From [Muricauda] lutisoli (nom. illeg.) (GTDB lineage Bacteria; Bacteroidota; Bacteroidia; Flavobacteriales; Flavobacteriaceae): a stretch of DNA of 64,000 nucleotides. How positions within the stretch are numbered: position 1 is the stretch's first letter; each line of letters starts with the position of its first letter. Below, piece after piece: positions 45,314 to 53,599 of this stretch. The notes under the pieces are model-generated. The model made no database searches, was not told the DNA's origin, and saw nothing but the letters and a program-made list of their open reading frames with translations. Where the stretch lies: NCBI RefSeq assembly GCF_017313105.1, contig NZ_JAFLND010000005.1, positions 41,698-105,697 of the forward strand, given 5' to 3'. Both the position numbers and the translations under genes were made by a program.

Positions 45314-47200
45314 ATGGCTACAGGTAAAATCAATGTTTCAGTAGAGAACATTTTTCCCTTGATCAAGAAGTTTCTTTACAGTGATCACGAAATTTTCTTG
45401 AGGGAATTAATTTCCAACGCTACGGATGCAACCCTAAAACTAAAGCACCTTGCTTCCATTGGAGAGGCGAAAGTTGAATATGGAAACCCCATGATCGAAG
45501 TGAAGGTGGACAAGGACAATAAGCGCATCCATATTATAGATCAAGGTATCGGTATGACCGAGGAGGAAGTGAAAAAGTACATAAACGAAGTAGCTTTTTC
45601 CGGGGCCGAGGAATTCTTGGACAAATACAAGGATGCCGAAAAAGATGCGGGTATCATCGGGCATTTTGGTCTTGGTTTCTACTCTGCCTTTATGGTAGCG
45701 GAAAAAGTGGAGATCATCACAAAAAGCCATAAAGAGGAACCAGCAGTGCATTGGAGTTGTGACGGTTCTCCCGAATTTTCCATTGAACCAAGCGACAAAA
45801 CAGAAAGAGGAACGGAAATTATCCTTCACATAGCTGAGGACTCCACAGAGTTTTTGGAAGATGCCAGAATCCGTGAGCTTTTGGTGAAGTACAACAAGTT
45901 CATGCCCATTCCGATCAAATTCGGAACAAAAACGGAAACGCTTCCCAAACCAGAAGGTGCCAAAGAAGATGACCCAGCGCCAACCAAGGAGGTGGACGAC
46001 ATCATCAACAATCCAAACCCTGCGTGGACCAAACAGCCTACCGATTTAAGTGAAGAGGATTACAAGAACTTTTATCGCGAGCTATACCCCATGCAGTTCG
46101 AGGAACCTTTGTTCCACATCCATTTGAACGTGGACTATCCGTTCAACTTAACGGGTATTTTATATTTCCCAAAGTTGACGAACGACCTCAGCATTCAAAA
46201 GGATAAAATCCAATTGTACCAAAACCAAGTGTTCGTAACGGACAACGTGGAAGGAATTGTTCCCGAGTTCTTGACGATGTTGAAAGGTGTAATCGATTCT
46301 CCGGACATTCCATTGAACGTTTCAAGGTCTTATCTTCAGGCTGATGGTGCCGTAAAGAAAATTTCTTCCTACATCACCAGAAAAGTGGCGGACAAATTGA
46401 CTTCACTTTTCAAAAACAACCGTGAGGATTTTGAACAAAAGTGGAACGACATCAAAGTGGTGATCGAGTACGGAATGCTTTCCGAAGATAAATTCTTTGA
46501 CAAAGCGGACAAGTTTGCCCTATACCCATCCGTTGATGGTGACTATTATACGTTCGAAGAGTTAGAAGCAAAAATCAAGGACAACCAGACCGACAAGGAT
46601 GACAAATTGGTGGTACTGTATGCTTCGGACAAAGAGGCACAGCACAGCTATATTGAAGCTGCACAGAAAAAGGGATATGAGGTCCTTTTGTTGGATTCCC
46701 CAATTGTGCCACACTTGATGCAAAAATTGGAAACTTCCAAAGAGAACCTATCCTTTGTACGCGTGGATGCCGACCATGTGGACAACCTCATCAAAAAAGA
46801 GGATACGGCCATTTCCAAATTGTCCGAAGAGGAAAAAGAGAAATTGAAAAGCGAGATCGAAGAAGTAACCAAGGACAAAGGATACACGATTCAAATGGAG
46901 GCCATGGAAAGCAGTGCTTCGCCATTTATCATCACAGAGCCTGAATTTATGCGCCGAATGAAGGAAATGCAGCAAACCGGCGGCGGTGGTATGTTCGGTA
47001 TGGGCAATATGCCGGATATGTACAACCTTATCGTAAACACCAATCACGAATTGGTAAGCGAGATCTTGAATACCAAGACCGCGAAGAAAAGGCACAGGCT
47101 GATCAATCAATCTTTGGATTTGGCACGCCTATCCAAAGGGTTATTGAAAGGTGAAGAGCTCACCAACTTTATAGCCCGCAGCTACGATATGATCAAATAA
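45314..47200 (+). CDS. htpG: Chaperone HtpG (Hsp90)
   Basis: 628 residues. GHKL ATP-binding motifs FLRELISNATDA, IIDQGIGMTEEEV, GHFGLGFYSAF and GTEIILH, then middle domain (catalytic-arginine loop in LNVSRSYLQADGAVKK) and C-terminal dimerisation domain. The variant NATDA replaces the common NASDA. ATP-dependent protein chaperone in the cytosol. Single gene with its own terminator. Confidence 0.97.
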   Translation: MATGKINVSVENIFPLIKKFLYSDHEIFLRELISNATDATLKLKHLASIGEAKVEYGNPMIEVKVDKDNKRIHIIDQGIGMTEEEVKKYINEVAFSGAEEFLDKYKDAEKDAGIIGHFGLGFYSAFMVAEKVEIITKSHKEEPAVHWSCDGSPEFSIEPSDKTERGTEIILHIAEDSTEFLEDARIRELLVKYNKFMPIPIKFGTKTETLPKPEGAKEDDPAPTKEVDDIINNPNPAWTKQPTDLSEEDYKNFYRELYPMQFEEPLFHIHLNVDYPFNLTGILYFPKLTNDLSIQKDKIQLYQNQVFVTDNVEGIVPEFLTMLKGVIDSPDIPLNVSRSYLQADGAVKKISSYITRKVADKLTSLFKNNREDFEQKWNDIKVVIEYGMLSEDKFFDKADKFALYPSVDGDYYTFEELEAKIKDNQTDKDDKLVVLYASDKEAQHSYIEAAQKKGYEVLLLDSPIVPHLMQKLETSKENLSFVRVDADHVDNLIKKEDTAISKLSEEEKEKLKSEIEEVTKDKGYTIQMEAMESSASPFIITEPEFMRRMKEMQQTGGGGMFGMGNMPDMYNLIVNTNHELVSEILNTKTAKKRHRLINQSLDLARLSKGLLKGEELTNFIARSYDMIK

Positions 47201-47226
47201 GTGTGGTTTTTCTATGGTCAACACGT

Positions 47227-47252
47227 AAAACCGCTCTAAATGAGCGGTTTTT
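47227..47252 (+). terminator. Terminator after htpG
   Basis: AAAACCGCTC (47227-47236), loop TAAAT, GAGCGGTTTT (47242-47251). Confidence 0.88.
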
Positions 47253-47291
47253 GCATTTTATGACTATCTTGGTGTACAAACCGATCAAAAC

Positions 47292-48629
47292 TTGGCCAAT
47301 AACGATTACAACAGCCCAACCTTTAAAAAGCTCTTGGATTCCCTTCAGCAGCAAAGTTGGGAATTGGAACTTATCATCTCCGGTTTTGCCATTTTTGGAC
47401 TATTTACGGCATACGACCCACTACGCATAGAAATGGTGAATGCCCAAAACGAAGATCAGGTCTATCGTTTCGTCGTTTATTTTATATTGAACATTGCCTG
47501 CTCCATTCTCCTGTTCAATCTATTGCTCCACGTCATCCTAAGGGGATTATGGATAGGCGCATTGGGGCTGCGGTATGTTTCGGGGGATATAGAATTTGAA
47601 AAGCTTAGATATTCCGAACGCTTTACCAACTATTTAAAAAAGCGAATCATTTCTTTTGACCGCTACATTGCCAATTTGGAAAATTATTGCAGTGTATTGT
47701 TCGCCATTTCCTTTTTATTGATATTCTACGTGCTTGCCATGACCATGATCATCCTATCGATTGTATTCGTGGCGAATTATATTATTGAGGGCAGTATATT
47801 TCCCGAACAATTCGGGGAAATTTTCGGAGCTATCCTTATTATCTTTATCATTTTTGGAATGTTCCTCACGTTTATTGATTTTATTACCCAAGGTTGGTTA
47901 AAAAAAAAGAAATGGATATCCCGAATATACTTTCCCATATATTGGATTTTCAGTTTTATAACCCTATCGTTCCTTTACCGCCCCTTGGTCTATAATTTTT
48001 TGGACAACCGTTTCGGAAAACGACTGATATTGCTACTGGCACCTATTTATATCGTTATTCTAATGATCACAAGTCTGGAATACAGGAATTCCAATTATTT
48101 GGAGCAGGACCTTAATTCCTCCAGTATATATGCGAACCGCGAAAACTATTTGGACATGATGACCGAAGAAGGGGACTTCCCGGGAAGTATGGTGATTCCA
48201 TCAAAAGTTATTAGCCAACCTTACCTGAATATTTTCGTTCCTTTTTCGGAAAATTTGGAGAATCTCGTTTTTGCCTATAACGATTCTTTAACCCCGGAAG
48301 ATGACCGCAGGGGACTATCCAGCAGCATCAGAGTAAACTCTAACTGGAGCGACAAGATTACAAGTTTGAGCCAAAAAGACAGCATCCGTAAAATGTATTT
48401 GAAAACATTCAACGAAATGCATTCCTTTCGAATAGACACACTTGAAGTGGACGAAGAATTCATCCTGACCACAGGCATGAAAAATATCCTCGGATTTGAG
48501 ACTTTTCTTAACATATCCAATCTTGATGAAGGCAAACATATTTTAAGACTCAGGCGCAAAAGAAAGGAAAAAGATACCGTGGTTACCTTTACAGATGTTA
48601 TATTACCGTTTTGGTATTTTAAAAACTAA
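47292..48629 (+). CDS. Multi-pass membrane protein of unknown function
   Basis: 445 residues from a TTG start (first Met-coding in-frame codon appears later, within the first TM segment area, so TTG is preferred). Six to seven TM helices occur in the first 270 residues (e.g. LIISGFAIFGLFTAY, FILNIACSILLFNLLLHVIL, VLFAISFLLIFYVLAMTMII), then a soluble C-terminal domain of about 170 residues with alternating strands ending DVILPFWYFKN. I do not recognise the family. It follows htpG but behind a terminator, so it is separately expressed. Confidence 0.7.
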   Translation: MANNDYNSPTFKKLLDSLQQQSWELELIISGFAIFGLFTAYDPLRIEMVNAQNEDQVYRFVVYFILNIACSILLFNLLLHVILRGLWIGALGLRYVSGDIEFEKLRYSERFTNYLKKRIISFDRYIANLENYCSVLFAISFLLIFYVLAMTMIILSIVFVANYIIEGSIFPEQFGEIFGAILIIFIIFGMFLTFIDFITQGWLKKKKWISRIYFPIYWIFSFITLSFLYRPLVYNFLDNRFGKRLILLLAPIYIVILMITSLEYRNSNYLEQDLNSSSIYANRENYLDMMTEEGDFPGSMVIPSKVISQPYLNIFVPFSENLENLVFAYNDSLTPEDDRRGLSSSIRVNSNWSDKITSLSQKDSIRKMYLKTFNEMHSFRIDTLEVDEEFILTTGMKNILGFETFLNISNLDEGKHILRLRRKRKEKDTVVTFTDVILPFWYFKN

Positions 48630-48635
48630 AAATTT

Positions 48636-48992
48636 ATGGCTCCTTGGCATCTTTATGTAATGGCTGGAATGTACATTATTGCAGGTTTAATGCACTTTAT
48701 AAAACCGAAAATGTATATGCGGATTATGCCCCTGTATTTGCCTAACCATAAACTTTTGGTCTATTTAAGCGGAATCGCAGAAATTGTATTGGGGATAGGC
48801 GTATGTTTCGATGCTACCCGAAAATTGAGCACCTTTGGAATCATTTTAATGTTGGGCGTGTTCTTATCGGTACATTTTTACATGCTTTCGGGCGAAAAAG
48901 CATCGGCTGGCATCCCTAAATGGATATTGATTCTTCGAATTCCACTACAGTTCTTTTTAATGTATTGGGCTTATTTTTACGCATATCTCTAG
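48636..48992 (+). CDS. DoxX-like small membrane protein
   Basis: 118 residues, four TM helices (MAGMYIIAGLMHFIKPKMY, LLVYLSGIAEIVLGIGVCF, TFGIILMLGVFLSVHFYML, LRIPLQFFLMYWAYFYAY). The IAGLMHFIKP and GIAEIVLGIG segments match the DoxX/MauE-like superfamily. It starts 6 bp after the preceding membrane-protein gene and its stop overlaps that of the convergent anti-sigma gene by 4 bp. Function unknown. Confidence 0.78.
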   Translation: MAPWHLYVMAGMYIIAGLMHFIKPKMYMRIMPLYLPNHKLLVYLSGIAEIVLGIGVCFDATRKLSTFGIILMLGVFLSVHFYMLSGEKASAGIPKWILILRIPLQFFLMYWAYFYAYL

Positions 48993-49399
48993 AGTCCCCT
49001 GCTGCTCAACTGTTTTTTCAATAAAGTTACCTGAATGGAAAACATAAGACCCAAAACTAGGAAGGCATACACCAGTACTTTGGAAGAGGTATAACCTTCC
49101 ATCCAGCTCCAATCCGCATGGAACCATGCCCCCATGTTCAAGTTTTTAAACCATCCTTGACCGCTATCGAGTCCGACTTGGGACCCAATTAAAATAAGTA
49201 AGGCGACGAAAGCAATAAACGCAATGGACAATACTTTTCCAGATACCAAAGGTTTATATTGAAAGACTTCCTTCGAGGTCTCAGCTTCAAGTTTGTGCAG
49301 CACATTTTGGGTAAAATCAACAGAAGGTGATTCCAATGGGGCATCATCCATTAACCTATCCACAAAAGCTTCCAGTTTTTTATCCTCTAGTTCATCCAT
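48989..49399 (-). CDS. Membrane protein, probable anti-sigma factor
   Basis: 136 residues with a short acidic N-terminal cytosolic part (MDELEDKKLEAFVDRLM, then DFTQNVLHKLEAE) and two TM helices (VLSIAFIAFVALLILIGS and VLVYAFLVLGLMFSIQVTLL). It overlaps the upstream ECF sigma gene by 8 bp, the usual place of its inhibitor. No zinc-anti-sigma motif is seen, so the role rests on context. Confidence 0.7.
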   Translation of the reverse strand: MDELEDKKLEAFVDRLMDDAPLESPSVDFTQNVLHKLEAETSKEVFQYKPLVSGKVLSIAFIAFVALLILIGSQVGLDSGQGWFKNLNMGAWFHADWSWMEGYTSSKVLVYAFLVLGLMFSIQVTLLKKQLSSRGL

Positions 49400-49970
49400 T
49401 GCTTTTCAATAATTCTTTGTTCACACTCTTTTCCATAATACTGGCCAATCGTTTTCTGGCCCTGAACAACCTTACCTTTAGTGTATTTATGGGAAGGTTG
49501 GTTACTTTCTCCATTTCTTGAAGGTTCTTTTCTTCAAGATAAAATAGCGTAAGGACCCCTGCATCCTCATCCGATAGTCGTGACAAACATTTGCCAATTA
49601 ACGCACTCCTTTCGGTCCTGACCATTTTTTGAAAGGCCGTGTCCAAATCCGCATAGGCAATTTGATCAACCATCTCCAACTCGGTATGCATCCTTTTCTT
49701 TTTTATTTTCTTGATCCTGTCCAAACAAGTGTTGTAGGCAATTCTATACATCCATGTAGAGAGCTTGGAATCCCCTTTAAAGCTCGGTAAGGACTTATAA
49801 ACCTTAATGAACACGTCTTGCGACACCTCTTCAGCTTCTTCCCTGTTGCCCAACATTCTAATGGAAAGCGTAAAGACCAAATCCTTATAACTATCCACCA
49901 AATCGGAGAACGCACGGGTATTGCCCTTGCCTATTTCCGAAATGAGTTGTTTTTCTTTGTTGGTCAGCAT
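49392..49970 (-). CDS. ECF-type RNA polymerase sigma factor
   Basis: 192 residues. Region 2: AFSDLVDSYKDLVFTLSIRML and EAEEVSQDVFIKVYKSLPSF, then LSTWMYRIAYNTCLDRIKKI; region 4: GVLTLFYLEEKNLQEMEKVTNLPINTLKVRLFRARKRL (given in part). Translationally coupled to the membrane protein downstream. Target genes unknown; the divergent DUF6249-like gene is 137 bp away. Confidence 0.93.
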   Translation of the reverse strand: MLTNKEKQLISEIGKGNTRAFSDLVDSYKDLVFTLSIRMLGNREEAEEVSQDVFIKVYKSLPSFKGDSKLSTWMYRIAYNTCLDRIKKIKKKRMHTELEMVDQIAYADLDTAFQKMVRTERSALIGKCLSRLSDEDAGVLTLFYLEEKNLQEMEKVTNLPINTLKVRLFRARKRLASIMEKSVNKELLKSNG

Positions 49971-50106
49971 TGTTCATTGGACGACAAAAGTGCCTTTTAG
50001 GTTACACTGAAAATAATATTTATAAAATTATGTAACCTATCTCAAAAAACTGTCGTCATAGCTTATGAACAAATAAATTATAGAATAATCATTAAAACGA
50101 ACAGTT

Positions 50107-50460
50107 ATGGGATCAGAAGTAATTATTATACCAATTATTTTCGGAGTTATTTTTGCCATTGCCTACCTTTATTTTTCAACCAGGAACAAAGAGCGCCTTG
50201 CATTGATAGAAAAAGGCGCAGACGCCAGCATTTTTGTTAGGGGGAAAAGGGATGGCGCGTCTCCGGTCTGGAAAATCGTTCTCCTTAACCTTGCCCTACT
50301 GCTTATGGGCATAGGGGCAGCCATTTTTGTGGCCTCCATGTTGGTCTACAGCGTCGGAGTAGAAGAAGAAGTAGCTTATCCGGGAACCATCTTCCTATTG
50401 GCAGGTGTTGGCCTTATGGTAGGTTTTAACATGACCAAGAAATTGGATAAAGAGGATTAA
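50107..50460 (+). CDS. DUF6249-like small membrane protein
   Basis: 117 residues with three hydrophobic helices (IIIPIIFGVIFAIAYLYF, IVLLNLALLLMGIGAAIFVASML, TIFLLAGVGLMVGFNM) and RNKERLALIEKGADASIF after the first, the pattern of DUF6249 proteins encoded beside ECF sigma genes in Bacteroidota. It is divergent from the sigma gene. Role unknown; envelope-stress output is plausible. Confidence 0.8.
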   Translation: MGSEVIIIPIIFGVIFAIAYLYFSTRNKERLALIEKGADASIFVRGKRDGASPVWKIVLLNLALLLMGIGAAIFVASMLVYSVGVEEEVAYPGTIFLLAGVGLMVGFNMTKKLDKED

Positions 50461-50487
50461 TTTTTTCTACATTATTTAAAATGAAGG

Positions 50488-50513
50488 ACCACCGCCAAAA
50501 GCGGTGGTTTTTT
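50488..50513 (+). terminator. Terminator after the DUF6249-like gene
   Basis: ACCACCGC (50488-50495), loop CAAAA, GCGGTGGT (50501-50508), then T6. Confidence 0.9.
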
Positions 50514-50526
50514 ATAACTTGCCATT

Positions 50527-51159
50527 ATGAAAGTTATCTCCACAAACCTCGGCGAGCCCACCAAAATAGTTTGGAACGGAAAAGAAACCATGACCGGTAT
50601 TTACAAACACCCTGTTGATAGACCCCTTTTTCTGGACGTGGAAGATGTTCAAGGGGATACGGTAGTAGATCGAAGATACCACGGTGGCACATACAAAGCT
50701 TGTTATTTGTTTGCTGCGGAAAACTACCCGTATTGGAAAGAAAAATACCCTCTTTTGGATTGGAATTGGGGCATGTTTGGTGAAAACTTGACCATTGAAG
50801 GTTTGGATGAATCACAATTAAGGATAGGGAGCATATACAAGCTGGGCGATGCATTGGTACAGATTACCCAACCCAGGGAGCCCTGCTATAAGCTCGGCGT
50901 TCGATTTGGCGACCAAGATATCCTGAAAAAATTCATAGACCATGGATTCCCAGGCACCTACATCCGTGTTTTGGAACCTGGTAAAGTAACCACGGGAGAT
51001 TACATGGAATTGGTGGAGGAATCAAAAACGACTTTGACTGTACAACAATTCTATAAGTTGCTTTTTTCAAAAACCAAAGACCAAGATTTGTTGCAAATGG
51101 CCATAAACAATAATGCCCTCCCCCTGAAGAAAAGGGAAAAGCTTAAAAAATGGACATAA
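50527..51159 (+). CDS. MOSC-domain protein
   Basis: 210 residues, YiiM-like: MKVISTNLGEPTKIVWNGK at the start, DVQGDTVVDRRYHGGTYKACYLF, WNWGMFGENLTIEGLDE, and the conserved Cys in QPREPCYKLGVRFGD. MOSC proteins bind molybdenum cofactor or move sulfur; YiiM-type ones reduce N-hydroxylated substrates. No other molybdopterin genes adjoin. Confidence 0.93.
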   Translation: MKVISTNLGEPTKIVWNGKETMTGIYKHPVDRPLFLDVEDVQGDTVVDRRYHGGTYKACYLFAAENYPYWKEKYPLLDWNWGMFGENLTIEGLDESQLRIGSIYKLGDALVQITQPREPCYKLGVRFGDQDILKKFIDHGFPGTYIRVLEPGKVTTGDYMELVEESKTTLTVQQFYKLLFSKTKDQDLLQMAINNNALPLKKREKLKKWT

Positions 51160-51182
51160 AAAAAGGGGGCCTCCCGACCCCC
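51158..51182 (-). terminator. Terminator of the small secreted protein gene
   Basis: GGGGG (51165-51169) and CCCCC (51178-51182), short loop; on the minus strand followed by a T-run (A at 51158-51164). Confidence 0.7.
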
Positions 51183-51209
51183 AATGCACATAAAAATTAA
51201 CTAAACAAA

Positions 51210-51587
51210 CTATCTTACTTCCATAGTTTCTTTGTAGGTACCAAATTTGTCCACTACAACTATGGTATACTCACCTTCAAAAGCTTTTTCGAAGTTGAAT
51301 GCTTTTTCTACTACTACGTCTCCATCGATAGCTTGGTCAAAAACCAATCTATTCTTGTTGTCATAAACTTTAAGGAGAACTTTACCTTGAGAGATGTTCA
51401 AAAGGTTCATCATTACTTTTTGACCTTTCTTTACAAATACTGGATCAAGGTTAACTTTTACCAAGTTTTTTTCAACCTCGTATTTGGCTACTGTTTTTTT
51501 ACCAAAATCGGTTGCTTCCGTGTTGGCCATTCCAATTGCACTGATCAAAAGGGCCGCTGCTACTGTTAGATTTTTTACTACTTTCAT
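51210..51587 (-). CDS. Small secreted DUF3244-like protein
   Basis: 125 residues from the Met giving MKVVKNLTVAAALLISAIGMANTEA, a clear signal peptide; the longer frame adds 25 unlikely residues. The body (VNLDPVFVKKGQKVMMNLL, KVLLKVYDNKNRLVFDQAI, EYTIVVVDKFGTYKETMEV) is beta-sandwich-like with the DUF3244/Ig-like pattern common in Bacteroidota. It is divergent from the AraC regulator. Function unknown. Confidence 0.75.
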   Translation of the reverse strand: MKVVKNLTVAAALLISAIGMANTEATDFGKKTVAKYEVEKNLVKVNLDPVFVKKGQKVMMNLLNISQGKVLLKVYDNKNRLVFDQAIDGDVVVEKAFNFEKAFEGEYTIVVVDKFGTYKETMEVR

Positions 51588-51615
51588 AACACTTCGTTTT
51601 TTTAAGATTACAGTA

Positions 51616-51623
51616 CAAATGTA
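51616..51623 (-). promoter_or_regulatory. -7 promoter element for the small secreted gene
   Basis: On the minus strand TACATTTG matches TAnnTTTG, about 29 bp before the chosen ATG. Confidence 0.55.
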
Positions 51624-51745
51624 TGTCGCAATGGTGTACAGAAATACCACCATCTTTTCCACTTTCTATGCTATATTAACAGGGTAGTTGTTTTAACATA
51701 GTATTAATGATAAAATAGCATAACTTTATGGTAACATTGTGGATA

Positions 51746-51774
51746 TTTGTGTTTTAAACACATTTGTAACTTTG
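51746..51774 (+). promoter_or_regulatory. Promoter of the AraC-family gene
   Basis: TTTG (51746-51749), 17 bp, TAACTTTG (51767-51774). Transcription would begin near 51780, 20 nt before the ATG at 51801, which supports that start over the longer frame. Confidence 0.7.
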
Positions 51775-51800
51775 CCATTAAGAAGAAAAAATTGCACAAA

Positions 51801-52673
51801 ATGATTCAAAAACCAGCATTTGAAGCAATAGCCCCAAATTTTGGTCACTCATTTACTTTTCAGAAGTTCAATGAAAACAATGAGAACAAGAACAATGGTT
51901 GGCATTATCACCCAGAATTGGAGTTGGTATATGTAAATGGGGGGTCGGGAAAAAGACAAATAGGCAGCCATGTTTCCTATTATAGGAATGGTGACCTCAT
52001 ATTAATAGGTTCCAATTTGCCACATTGTGGTTTTACCGATAAGCTTACCGGGAACAAAAGTGAAACCTTGGTACAGATGAAGGCAGACTTTCTGGGAAGT
52101 GATTTCTTCAATATTCCAGAAATGAAAAATATCCAAAAACTGTTCGAGGTTGCCAAAGGCGGTATTGCTTTTTCTGGAAAGACCAAAATAAAGGTCGGGG
52201 AAAAAATGGAAATTTTGGAATACCAAACAGATTTCCAACGATTGCTCTCTATTCTTAATATATTGAACCTATTGGCTACCTCAACAGAAATGAACGTATT
52301 GAACGCCGAAGGCTTCTCCATGGAAACTGAGGTCAAGGACAACGACCGCATCAATATTGTCTTTAATCACGTGAAAACGCACTTTAAGGAAGACATAAGT
52401 TTGGAGCAAATTGCAGATATGGTGAGTATGACGGTACCTTCTTTCTGTAGATATTTCAAAAAAATAACCAATAAAACATTTACGCAGTTTGTAAATGAAT
52501 ATAGATTGGTACACGCATCCAAGCTTTTGGCCGAACAGCCTATGAGCATTACCCAAGTGTGTTACGATAGTGGTTTCAACAACTTCTCGCACTTTAATAA
52601 GTCGTTCAAGGCATTCACAGGTCAAAACCCTTCGGAATATAGAAATCAATTAAAGACGGTTCTACAGTCCTAA
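51801..52673 (+). CDS. AraC-family transcriptional regulator
   Basis: 290 residues from ATG 51801. A cupin sensor half (WHYHPELELVYVNGGSGKR, then GDLILIGSNLPHCG) is followed by a two-HTH AraC half (ISLEQIADMVSMTVPSFCRYFKKITN and SITQVCYDSGFNNFSHFNKSFKAFTGQNPSEY, in part). The cupin with HYHPE-type residues suggests binding of a sugar or similar ligand. No catabolic operon is adjacent; the divergent secreted gene is the nearest target. Confidence 0.92.
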   Translation: MIQKPAFEAIAPNFGHSFTFQKFNENNENKNNGWHYHPELELVYVNGGSGKRQIGSHVSYYRNGDLILIGSNLPHCGFTDKLTGNKSETLVQMKADFLGSDFFNIPEMKNIQKLFEVAKGGIAFSGKTKIKVGEKMEILEYQTDFQRLLSILNILNLLATSTEMNVLNAEGFSMETEVKDNDRINIVFNHVKTHFKEDISLEQIADMVSMTVPSFCRYFKKITNKTFTQFVNEYRLVHASKLLAEQPMSITQVCYDSGFNNFSHFNKSFKAFTGQNPSEYRNQLKTVLQS

Positions 52674-52679
52674 AAAATA

Positions 52680-53450
52680 TTAGCTGAAGACATCATTTAG
52701 GACCTTGGCCAATCGCAAACCTCCTTTTTGCAATTGTTCAAAAAGTAAATTATTGTAATCGTAGGAGTACCGATATCCGAGTTTTTCGCCAACCTCAACG
52801 GATTCATATAGCTCTGCGCAAATTTCGTGGGATTCGTCCACCCAATCATATAGGGTCCCAGCTTGTATCTCTTTTCTCCTTTTCCGACTCACCCCTTCCA
52901 ATTCGGAAGCAAGTTCGGTGTAGGTCATCCCATAAGAATCTATCAAATTCTTGTCCCATACTTTATGAAGATTGCTGCCTTCTCCAAACCATTGCACTTG
53001 AATAGCGTTTCCGCCTTTATCTTCCGCCCTGCTGGCATGCATTGGCTGATGAAGGTCGCCAATAAGATGAATCAACATTTTTAAATGGAAAACTCGATCT
53101 CCGCGGGTATTGTCTTCATCTTTCACTTTTGCGATACATTCCTCAATGGCCATAACAATATCTCCATACTCACTTTTTTCGGAATCCATATATCTCTTCC
53201 CCAATGGATAGTTGACATAATGCCAGGCAGAATATTTGGAATAGGACCGATCGGCTTTTATGTCATCGGCAAATGTAGAGACAAATGCAAGGCTATGTCC
53301 GTCCAAAAGATCATTCAAGGCTCTTTTGGTTTTTCCAGTTAAATGGTTTTGAGCAATTTGTCCCGTAACTCTATGACCTGTTTTGGACCATGTTGTGTTA
53401 CCGAAAACAATAACAGGAAATAAGAACAAGAAGAATAAAGATTTTCTCAT
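52680..53450 (-). CDS. Secreted S1/P1-type nuclease
   Basis: 256 residues from MRKSLFFLFLFPVIVFG. The mature protein begins near NTTWSKTGHRVTGQIA, whose Trp and His coordinate zinc in nuclease P1; further ligands are in FADDIKADRSY, SAWHYVNYPLG and MLIHLIGDLHQPMHAS. It cleaves single-stranded DNA and RNA outside the cell or in the periplasm, with three zinc ions, probably to scavenge phosphate and nucleosides. Start chosen inside a longer frame because of the signal peptide. Confidence 0.94.
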   Translation of the reverse strand: MRKSLFFLFLFPVIVFGNTTWSKTGHRVTGQIAQNHLTGKTKRALNDLLDGHSLAFVSTFADDIKADRSYSKYSAWHYVNYPLGKRYMDSEKSEYGDIVMAIEECIAKVKDEDNTRGDRVFHLKMLIHLIGDLHQPMHASRAEDKGGNAIQVQWFGEGSNLHKVWDKNLIDSYGMTYTELASELEGVSRKRRKEIQAGTLYDWVDESHEICAELYESVEVGEKLGYRYSYDYNNLLFEQLQKGGLRLAKVLNDVFS

Positions 53451-53569
53451 TTTCAAAATTTGTGCAATAAATGGAGTTATGGAACGATTCATACAGCTAA
53501 TTTTCGCAATGTTTTGTCAAACAGCAATGCATTTTAAAGTTTTGGGATTTTTTTAACTTCTCTATCTCT

Positions 53570-53577
53570 TAAATTTG
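53570..53577 (+). promoter_or_regulatory. -7 element for the DUF5916 gene
   Basis: TAAATTTG at 53570-53577, 22 bp before the ATG. A TTTG at 53541-53544 is too far (25 bp), so the -33 box is uncertain. Confidence 0.55.
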
Positions 53578-53599
53578 TGGCTCCAACTAAACTAGAGCA

